Of a DNA stretch of 34,621 bases, positions 1-6,194 are shown in pieces (position 1 is the stretch's first letter; every line of letters starts with the position of its first letter). Made by a program: the position numbers and the translations under genes. This DNA is from an uncultured Mycoplasmatota bacterium. GTDB taxonomy: Bacteria > Bacillota_I > Bacilli_A > RF39 > UBA660. The stretch lies in assembly GCA_948329525.1 (NCBI GenBank), contig CAOJBM010000012.1, forward strand, positions 1 through 34,621, read 5' to 3'. The notes beneath the pieces were generated by a model. It was not told the DNA's origin. It worked only from the letters and a program-made list of their open reading frames with translations, and made no database searches.

Positions 1-5
1 TTCAT
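1..5 (-). CDS. Start of a gene running off the left edge
   Basis: Only the first codons are visible: an ATG on the minus strand (complement of 3-5). It is preceded at the usual distance by a strong Shine-Dalgarno sequence (GGAGGA, complement of 12-17). The product cannot be named. The AT-rich 110 bases upstream separate it from the terminator of the HipA-like gene, so it probably has its own promoter, though I see no convincing -35/-10 pair. Confidence 0.45.
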
Positions 6-117
6 TATTTTTCCTCCTTCACCCTTATACTTACACTATGAAAGGCGAAATTCCTCTTTTTTTCGTAAAATTTCTTTAATTTTTCACTAAATTTCAACAA
101 TAATTAGATTATTGCAA

Positions 118-144
118 ACAAAAAAACCATTTTTTTATATGGTT
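118..144 (-). terminator. Rho-independent terminator of the HipA-like gene
   Basis: On the minus strand a 6-bp stem AACCAT / ATGGTT with an 8-base loop is followed by a run of T. It starts 9 bases after the TAA of the HipA-like gene. The stem is short and AT-rich, so strength is uncertain. Confidence 0.5.
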
Positions 145-152
145 ATTAACTT

Positions 153-983
153 TTATATAATCTTTCTTAATTCTACTCTTTTTTTACTTTTTACTCTTTC
201 AGCAACACAGATGATCATTCTTCTGTTAATTTCAAAAAGCCTTAAATATTCTTCTTTATTAAACATTGATAACTCCACATTTTTTTCGCTTTCAACTTTT
301 TCAAATACTTTTAAAATATTATCTTTTTCAATAATCCATAACTTACTCAATAAATAATCTGTATATTTAGAATCATTCTCTAAAAGAAAGCTTTCCAAAA
401 AGTTTATATTACTTTTAAAGCTATCTTTATTAATTCCTAAGCCATACCTACCTATTGTAATAGTAACTTTATCGAGCATAAATTCATTATCATAAAGAGG
501 TGCAAAATGAATTTCCCTACTTATTTTATTTACTACAATGGCTAAATTCTTATAATTTCGATCACTATTGCCTATTAAAGCATCAAATAAAAAAATTTCT
601 TTTAATTCTTCCATAAGAATTTTATAGTCATTAGGAAATTTATTCATTAATAAAGATTCTATACTTTCAAAATCGTTAAAAAAATGATAAGAATTATTAG
701 TTAAATCTTTTAAAGTGAACATATCTTCTAAATAGGGATTATAAACTGACTTACTTAGAATATAAGTACTTGTTTTATATATACCTATACAAGTTTCAGC
801 AACGCTTATTCCATAATCTTTAGCTATCATTTCGACAATCATTTCGTTAAAAAGGCAGTTATCTGTTGATAACTTACAAAAAACGCATTCGTCATTATAG
901 ATAAAACTTCTAGGAATAAATCCTAACCTATTCATTTTTTTTAAAAGAACATAACCATTATTATCTTTCTTTAATTTTTTCAT
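153..983 (-). CDS. HipA-like protein kinase homologue
   Basis: A 276-residue protein with the C-terminal lobe signature of HipA/CtkA-type Ser/Thr kinases. There is a D-R-N-x-x-K-N catalytic segment at residues 141-146 (DALIGNSDRNYKN region; Asp141 as base, Asn146 as metal ligand) and a second metal-binding Asp in PLYDNE at 162-167. The N-terminal lobe has a Lys in FCKLS (about 37) and the NEMIVEMIAK helix that resembles the HipA NE-x-x-x-x-x-A segment. The ATG at 983 is chosen over the longer frame because AGGATT precedes it and the longer frame would overlap tmcAL. No HipB-type antitoxin gene is beside it: its neighbour, tmcAL, is divergent. It may be an orphan kinase or the lone partner of an antitoxin encoded elsewhere. 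Family assignment is by motif; the substrate is unknown. Confidence 0.6.
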   Translation of the reverse strand: MKKLKKDNNGYVLLKKMNRLGFIPRSFIYNDECVFCKLSTDNCLFNEMIVEMIAKDYGISVAETCIGIYKTSTYILSKSVYNPYLEDMFTLKDLTNNSYHFFNDFESIESLLMNKFPNDYKILMEELKEIFLFDALIGNSDRNYKNLAIVVNKISREIHFAPLYDNEFMLDKVTITIGRYGLGINKDSFKSNINFLESFLLENDSKYTDYLLSKLWIIEKDNILKVFEKVESEKNVELSMFNKEEYLRLFEINRRMIICVAERVKSKKRVELRKII

Positions 984-1001
984 TATATCAATCCTAATCT
1001 G

Positions 1002-1010
1002 TGTTACAAT
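1002..1010 (+). promoter_or_regulatory. Extended -10 promoter of tmcAL
   Basis: TGTTACAAT gives a TGn-extended -10 (TACAAT at 1005-1010), 21 bases before the tmcAL ATG, with SD AGAGGTG at 1018-1024 between them. No good -35 is visible. It lies just upstream of the divergent HipA-like start. Confidence 0.45.
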
Positions 1011-1031
1011 ACGTGTAAGAGGTGAAGCCTT

Positions 1032-2138
1032 ATGAAAGCCATAGGTATTATAGCAGAATATAACCCTTTTCACAACGGGCATTTAAAGCATCTAAAAGAA
1101 ATTAAAAAATTAGAAAAAGATTCACTAATTATCTTAGTATTAAATGGTTACTTTTTACAAAGAGGAGAAATAAGTTTACTAACAAAAGAAGATAAAACTA
1201 AGATAGCTTTAGATAATGGCATTGATTTAGTAGTTGAACTACCTTTTATTTACGGCACACAAAGTGCTGATATCTTTGCTCTAAATGCTATTAAAATATT
1301 AGACTCCCTAAATACAGATGAAATTATCTTTGGTAGTGAATCTAACAATATTGAGTTGTTAGATAAAATAGCAAGTATCGAATTATATGATGAAGACTAT
1401 CAAATACTCTTAAAAAAATATTTAAATAATGGGGATAACTATCCTACTGCATTGGCAAAAGCTCTAAATATTAAAGAAGATTTTAATCACCCCAATGATT
1501 TATTAGGGATATCTTATATTAAAGCAATTAAGATGATTAATTCTAGAATTATTCCAAAGTCGATTAAAAGAACTAATGACTATCATGATATAGAAAGTAA
1601 TGAAGAAATAGTAAGTGCCTCAAATATTCGAGAAAAAATTAAAAACAAAAAAGATATTAGAAAATATTTACCTACATCTGTTATTCCTTTTCTTAAAACT
1701 CCTAAAAGTTATTTCGAGTTACTTAAATATAAAATATTAACGGACAAAGATTTAAGTATTTATTTAACCGTTGATGAAGGTATTGAAAATCGACTAAAAA
1801 AAGCAATCTTGGAAAGTGATTCATTAGAAGAATTAATAGAAAAAGTAAAAACTAAAAGATATACTTACAACAAAATTAATCGGATGTTTATTCATATTTT
1901 AATTGGTCTTACGAAAGAAGATAATTTTAAGACAGAACTATCTTATATCAAAGTTTTAGGCTTTAATGATAAAGGACAAAAGTATTTAAATAAAGTTAAA
2001 AAAGATTCAAAAATACCAATTACAGTTAATAGAGAATCATTAATTTATGAATATGAGATGAAAGCATCGTTAATCTATGACTTGTTAACTAAAAATACGG
2101 CAGATTTTGAAATAAAAAATAAACCTATTAAAAAATAA
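1032..2138 (+). CDS. tmcAL: tRNA(Met) cytidine acetate ligase TmcAL
   Basis: A 368-residue nucleotidyltransferase-superfamily protein. In Bacilli, TmcAL (formerly YlbM) uses acetate and ATP to make N4-acetylcytidine at the wobble position of elongator tRNA-Met. The N-terminus GIIAEYNPFHNGHL (residues 5-18) is the family hallmark and holds the H-x-G-H adenylylation motif (His14, His17). The second nucleotide-binding motif appears as SASNIREKI around residues 197-205. The protein is somewhat shorter than the roughly 400-415 residues typical of Bacillus, mainly at the C-terminus. The start is clear from the SD AGAGGTG. No terminator follows; the next gene begins 38 bases downstream with its own promoter, so some read-through is likely. 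Confidence 0.93.
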   Translation: MKAIGIIAEYNPFHNGHLKHLKEIKKLEKDSLIILVLNGYFLQRGEISLLTKEDKTKIALDNGIDLVVELPFIYGTQSADIFALNAIKILDSLNTDEIIFGSESNNIELLDKIASIELYDEDYQILLKKYLNNGDNYPTALAKALNIKEDFNHPNDLLGISYIKAIKMINSRIIPKSIKRTNDYHDIESNEEIVSASNIREKIKNKKDIRKYLPTSVIPFLKTPKSYFELLKYKILTDKDLSIYLTVDEGIENRLKKAILESDSLEELIEKVKTKRYTYNKINRMFIHILIGLTKEDNFKTELSYIKVLGFNDKGQKYLNKVKKDSKIPITVNRESLIYEYEMKASLIYDLLTKNTADFEIKNKPIKK

Positions 2139-2154
2139 TGGAATATGCTAGAAT
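2125..2154 (+). promoter_or_regulatory. Promoter of the 2177 gene, over the tmcAL stop
   Basis: TGCTAGAAT is a TGn-extended -10 (TAGAAT at 2149-2154). CTATTA at 2125-2130 sits 18 bases upstream as a weak -35. The element spans the tmcAL stop codon. Gene 3508 has the same layout. Confidence 0.45.
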
Positions 2155-2176
2155 AAATTCAAATGGAGGTTTTGAA

Positions 2177-3478
2177 ATGTATACAAAAAGAGATTTAATT
2201 GGAAAAATTCAAAAAATTTATAAGCAAAATAATTTTGAAAGAGATATTTTAACTAATTTAGCTAATTTATTTAGAATTCCTATTGATATATCAAGATTAA
2301 CTGATTATCAAATAGGAAAAATTGATATGGACGAATTATCATTAGAAGTATTAGACAGAAAAAAAGAAACTTCAACTATAGCAACTTATAGTCCTTATAG
2401 TGAAGTACTAGGGTTTGCTTCTCCTGATAATGAAAATCTATTAAATTTTATTAAAGTAACATCTACTAGTCCTTTATATAAAAGAGAAAGTATTTATAAA
2501 ACTAATGAGGAAACACCTATTTTAGAAAGAATAACAATTCGCAATAATGAGTATGGTTTAATCTTCGAAAGAACAAAACCTAATGTCATTAGAGTTTATA
2601 GTCGTCAAGATGGTTCTAAATTTTTAATTAAATATTTTAAAGAAGTTAAAGAAGAAAATAATAAAAGAAATTATGAATTATTATCATCTATATATAAAAC
2701 AAACTTTTTAGAAAAAAAATATATCAATTTCTTTCAACGTTTATTAATACATGACACTCCAGAAACTTTAAATAAAAACAGACCAGACCAATTTTATTTT
2801 GATATAAATGATAATATAATTGTTGGTTCTAGATGTAGACATGAGGGTTATATTATTGATGGAGCTTGTTTTGAAAATATTGATAACCATAGTTTATGTG
2901 AAGCTTTATATACTCCTTTAGATAAAATAAAAGATTATTCTAATTTTGATACAGATTCTGTTAGTTTCGCCGTTTTATATGCTGGATATAGTTATCCCGA
3001 TAGAAATACAAATACTACTTATTACCATGATTTAGAAATAACTAAAACAATGGATAAATTACAAGGAAAATATAGTGTTTTTACTCCAGGAAAAATTAAT
3101 TGTATTCTTAATGATAATTTTGAAATATTAAATTTTGGAAATAATCCTTTAGAAGAAGTAGATACTATAATAAAAACCCTTTATAATAAGTATACTGAAG
3201 ATATTTTTATTCAATTTATCATAAGTGAATTAGAAAGATTTAAAGAAAAATTAGAATTAAAAAATGGTCTTGTTCAAGAAGTGATTAATCCGTTATCTAA
3301 AGAAGTGCTAATAAATAAGACATTTGATGAAATACAAGATTTAGTCAGTACAAATAAAGATGAGTATTTTAGATTAGTTAAAGAACAATATGATTCCATA
3401 ATTAACAATGATAAAAAAGAAAATATTGCCTATTTGGAGAAAAAAAATAAATCTATTACAACTAGCAAAATATGTTAG
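2177..3478 (+). CDS. Protein of unknown function (433 aa)
   Basis: I do not recognise this protein. The ATG at 2177 is chosen because GGAGGT lies 6 bases upstream; the ATG overlapping the tmcAL stop (2138) has no SD and would start before the promoter. The protein is soluble-looking, with no signal peptide or membrane segment. It has a helical N-terminus (about 1-60), a middle part rich in beta and aromatic residues (about 110-330, including RCRHEGYIIDGACFE with two Cys and one His), and a charged helical C-terminus. The coding sequence is very AT-rich with many runs of A. It is followed by gene 3508, whose -10 overlaps this gene's TAG stop. The pair may work together, but nothing visible gives a function. 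Confidence 0.75.
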   Translation: MYTKRDLIGKIQKIYKQNNFERDILTNLANLFRIPIDISRLTDYQIGKIDMDELSLEVLDRKKETSTIATYSPYSEVLGFASPDNENLLNFIKVTSTSPLYKRESIYKTNEETPILERITIRNNEYGLIFERTKPNVIRVYSRQDGSKFLIKYFKEVKEENNKRNYELLSSIYKTNFLEKKYINFFQRLLIHDTPETLNKNRPDQFYFDINDNIIVGSRCRHEGYIIDGACFENIDNHSLCEALYTPLDKIKDYSNFDTDSVSFAVLYAGYSYPDRNTNTTYYHDLEITKTMDKLQGKYSVFTPGKINCILNDNFEILNFGNNPLEEVDTIIKTLYNKYTEDIFIQFIISELERFKEKLELKNGLVQEVINPLSKEVLINKTFDEIQDLVSTNKDEYFRLVKEQYDSIINNDKKENIAYLEKKNKSITTSKIC

Positions 3479-3481
3479 AAT
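3453..3481 (+). promoter_or_regulatory. Promoter of the 3508 gene, same layout as 2125-2154
   Basis: TGTTAGAAT forms an extended -10 (TAGAAT at 3476-3481). CTATTA at 3453-3458 is 17 bases upstream. The TAG of the -10 is also the stop codon of the preceding gene. The following leader (AGAGGGAGATTTTGAAAA) closely matches the leader of gene 2177. Confidence 0.45.
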
Positions 3482-3507
3482 ATAAATACAGAGGGAGATT
3501 TTGAAAA

Positions 3508-4530
3508 ATGGATAAAAATAATAATGACGTAAAAAATATATATACTAATCATTTAATTGTTTTATGTGAAATTTTTGAGGACTATAAATCTTTTAATTAT
3601 GATTTAGAAAAACTTATTAAATCGAAGATTAATAAAAATTTAGTTAAAAAAGTTTTTGATTATATTAGAATGAAAAAACACTTTTTTAGTACTAAAAAAT
3701 ATGAGCTTTTTATCGCAAAGCACATAAATACTATTGAAGTAATGAAAAAATATGGATGTTTATATGATTTTACTATTTTAAGCTATAGTGTTAAAGGTGA
3801 AAGAAAAAATAACTTAGCAGAAGATTACTTTTTTGCATATTTAGAAGAACATCAAAAAGACATTGAAACAATAAAACAAGTTGCCTTAAAAATTAAAGAA
3901 CTTGGAATAGACAGAGTTACTTTTTGCGAAGATTTTGATTTTACTAATAAAATACATTCGTTAAATCCATTATGTGATAGTGAGGTTGCTTTTCTAAATG
4001 ATTTAGAAATTATTCCTGCTTATCTCAATCATTCTATTAAATATAAAACGAAATCTTCCCCATATCTTATATATTTACATCTAAATCGTTTTGGTGGTCC
4101 TAGATATGAAGTAAGTAAATATCAAAGAAAAATTAACTTAAATAGTTTAATATTTAATCCAGACTTATTACCTAATGAAATAACAGTAGAATCTACTATT
4201 GGAGTAATTAAAGGTCTAGCCGAAGAAGAACAAAAAGAAGTAAGTAAGGATATAAAAGATTCTGTTGATATAAGTATTGCTACCGATAATCTAAAAAAGC
4301 AATTTGAATCCTTAAAGAAAAGATATGATAATATAGATAAAGTTAAAGACAATCAAGAATTAAAAGATTTACTCTTAGGAATGCAAAATATCATTGCTAA
4401 ATTACAAGTCTTTGGAGCAAATTTTGAACAAGCAGTAATTGATACTTATCCAAGTTTAAATAAAGATATAATGAAAAAAGAAAAAACTCAAGAAGAAGAT
4501 AGAAGATATAATTCTATTGATTGGTGTTAA
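3508..4530 (+). CDS. Protein of unknown function (340 aa), coiled-coil C-terminus
   Basis: I do not recognise this protein. It begins 11 bases after a GGGAG SD and ends in a strong bidirectional terminator. It is predicted soluble and almost all-helical. Residues about 1-120 are Lys/Tyr/Phe-rich helices. A mid-part (about 150-200) carries FLNDLEIIPAYLNHSIKY and an YLHLNRFGG segment. Residues about 225-310 form a charged, heptad-like coiled coil (LKKQFESLKKRYDNIDKV). There is no signal peptide or membrane segment and no catalytic motif I can name. Its promoter and leader match those of the 2177 gene, so the two are likely expressed under the same conditions. Confidence 0.75.
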   Translation: MDKNNNDVKNIYTNHLIVLCEIFEDYKSFNYDLEKLIKSKINKNLVKKVFDYIRMKKHFFSTKKYELFIAKHINTIEVMKKYGCLYDFTILSYSVKGERKNNLAEDYFFAYLEEHQKDIETIKQVALKIKELGIDRVTFCEDFDFTNKIHSLNPLCDSEVAFLNDLEIIPAYLNHSIKYKTKSSPYLIYLHLNRFGGPRYEVSKYQRKINLNSLIFNPDLLPNEITVESTIGVIKGLAEEEQKEVSKDIKDSVDISIATDNLKKQFESLKKRYDNIDKVKDNQELKDLLLGMQNIIAKLQVFGANFEQAVIDTYPSLNKDIMKKEKTQEEDRRYNSIDWC

Positions 4531-4531
4531 C

Positions 4532-4558
4532 AAAAAAACCTCTTTCGAGGTTTATTTT
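4532..4558. terminator. Bidirectional terminator between gene 3508 and mutM
   Basis: Perfect 7-bp stem AAACCTC / GAGGTTT (4536-4542 with 4547-4553) and a TTTC loop. ATTTTT follows on the plus strand and a run of T on the minus strand. It overlaps the mutM stop codon (complement of 4552-4554). Confidence 0.85.
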
Positions 4559-5370
4559 TGACATTTAGAACAGAAATAAGTACTCCTTCCACCTACTTTG
4601 ACTCTTTCAATTATCGAATTACAAATAAAACATTTCTTTCCTTCGCGTTTATGAACTTTTAAATAATTTTGATTAGTTCCAACAACCCCCAAACTCGATG
4701 TATAACTTCGAATAGTAGTTCCACCGTTTTTAATTGCTTGTTCAATAATTTTTTTGGAACTATCGACAATATTTTGGCACTCATCTACAGTTATATCGAT
4801 GCCTTTTTTTAACGGATTTATCCTGGAAGCAAAGAGCACTTCATCAGCATAGATATTACCAAGCCCCGAAATAATTGTCTGGTCAAGTAATAATGTTTTC
4901 ATTGGTAGTTTACTTTTCTTAAAACTTTCATATAAATACTCTTTTGACAACTTCTCATCAATAGGTTCAATACCTTGTTTTTTTATGCCTTCATAACTAT
5001 CTAGTTCATCTTTTTTTAGCAAACACATTTTGCCAAACTTTCTTGTGTCATGATATCTTAAATCAGTACCATCAACAAAAGAAAATATAATATGTTCATG
5101 TTTTAAAAGTTCATCATTACTACTTTTTACAAAGTATTTTCCTTCCATTCGTAAGTGACTTGTTAAATAGTAATCTCCTAAATCAAAAATTAGCCATTTA
5201 CCTCTTCTTAATATATCTTTAAATTCTAGTCCTACTAATTTTTCTTTAAACTCTTTAGGATTACTTTCTAACATTTTCTCATAAAGAATATTAACGTTTT
5301 TTATTTTTTTGTTTAGAACCTGTTTTTTTAGTACTCTTCTTACTGTTTCTACTTCGGCTATTTCGGGCAT
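4552..5370 (-). CDS. mutM: Formamidopyrimidine-DNA glycosylase (Fpg/MutM)
   Basis: A 272-residue DNA repair enzyme that removes 8-oxoguanine and formamidopyrimidines and nicks the abasic site. The mature N-terminus is Pro2-Glu3 (MPEIAEVETVRR); Pro2 is the Schiff-base nucleophile. The conserved GLGNIYADE segment lies near residues 165-175. The C-terminal zinc finger has Cys247, Cys250, Cys267 and Cys270, with GGRSTYFC holding the DNA-phosphate-binding Arg. Full length for the family. It is the last gene of the polA - efflux-like - mutM operon, a grouping (polA with mutM) common in Firmicutes. The efflux-like frame overlaps its first 80 bases. The start is fixed by the obligate MPE terminus even though its SD (GAAG) is weak, which suggests translational coupling. 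Confidence 0.96.
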   Translation of the reverse strand: MPEIAEVETVRRVLKKQVLNKKIKNVNILYEKMLESNPKEFKEKLVGLEFKDILRRGKWLIFDLGDYYLTSHLRMEGKYFVKSSNDELLKHEHIIFSFVDGTDLRYHDTRKFGKMCLLKKDELDSYEGIKKQGIEPIDEKLSKEYLYESFKKSKLPMKTLLLDQTIISGLGNIYADEVLFASRINPLKKGIDITVDECQNIVDSSKKIIEQAIKNGGTTIRSYTSSLGVVGTNQNYLKVHKREGKKCFICNSIIERVKVGGRSTYFCSKCQK

Positions 5371-6187
5371 TTTTCTTCACTTCTTTCTTTACTCTTATTG
5401 GACTCTTATAAATACTTATAAGTTCAATATTTTTAAATTTTTTAAATATTTTACTAGCTATTTCCAAAATTCTAGAATATGCATCTACTAAAGTAATTTC
5501 TTTTTGCAAAGAAATATCTAAAGTAAGTTTATAACTATTGCCATAACTAGTTAAAAGACATTTATTAGTGCTTACGATAATCTTTTCCTTACTTAAAAGT
5601 TCTTTGATAGCTTTCTCATTAACTTCTTCTTTTTCTTTAAAATTAATAACGATAAATCTAATTCCTTTTATAATTAAATATATTGCTATTAAACACCCTG
5701 CAAAAACATCAGCATATTTTAAAATACTTAAATATTTATTAAACAAAGTTATAATAATTGATGTAACAACTAAAACAGGCATTACTAACATACTTATATA
5801 ATCACGTTCTATTAAAAGCATTTCTTTATTACTATTATTAAAATTAAGAGCATATTTATAAGCATTAACTAAATTCATTGTCAAATAACATAAAATAATA
5901 ATAACTATACTCCAAAACTTGGGAATTACAAGTGTTGTTGTAAAAATATTTAAAATTATTATAAAACCTAATAAAGTAGCAATAGCTCCAACTATAGTGT
6001 TATAAATACTATCTATCTTTTTACTCTTTTCTTTAGAATAATTAATACTAATATTTTTTAAACTACAAAATAAAGTAGACATAGCATCACTAAACAAAGC
6101 AACTGAATTTGTTAAAATTGCTCCTAAATATTTAATAGTCCCTAATAATAAATTAATCAATATATTATTAAACAATAATTTTTTCAT
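5291..6187 (-). CDS. Cation-diffusion-facilitator-like membrane protein, metal ligands not conserved
   Basis: A 298-residue protein with about six membrane segments in residues 1-185 and a CDF-type cytoplasmic domain at about 195-268 (YKLTLDISLQKEITLVDAYS, then a helix and ISIYKSP). ALFSDAMSTL in segment 2 and YADVFAGCLIAIYLIIKG near segment 5/6 align with the CDF pattern. The usual paired Asp/His zinc ligands are incomplete: one Asp remains in each segment, and the partner positions are not Asp/His. It may not be a classical Zn exporter. The final 25-30 residues are a Lys/Arg/Ser tail read from the mutM start region in another frame (80-base overlap). The SD is AGGTGA, overlapping the polA stop TAG, which makes it the second gene of the polA operon. 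Confidence 0.75.
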   Translation of the reverse strand: MKKLLFNNILINLLLGTIKYLGAILTNSVALFSDAMSTLFCSLKNISINYSKEKSKKIDSIYNTIVGAIATLLGFIIILNIFTTTLVIPKFWSIVIIILCYLTMNLVNAYKYALNFNNSNKEMLLIERDYISMLVMPVLVVTSIIITLFNKYLSILKYADVFAGCLIAIYLIIKGIRFIVINFKEKEEVNEKAIKELLSKEKIIVSTNKCLLTSYGNSYKLTLDISLQKEITLVDAYSRILEIASKIFKKFKNIELISIYKSPIRVKKEVKKNARNSRSRNSKKSTKKTGSKQKNKKR

Positions 6188-6194
6188 AAATCAC

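Noticed and set aside
2138-2176. Longer N-terminus for the 2177 gene starting in the tmcAL stop
   Set aside because: There is no SD, and the stretch contains the extended -10 promoter. The ATG at 2177 has GGAGGT.
3470-4530. Both unknown proteins (2177 and 3508) end in Cys, as a possible lipid or sorting tag
   Set aside because: The preceding residues differ and fit no known C-terminal modification signal; most likely chance.
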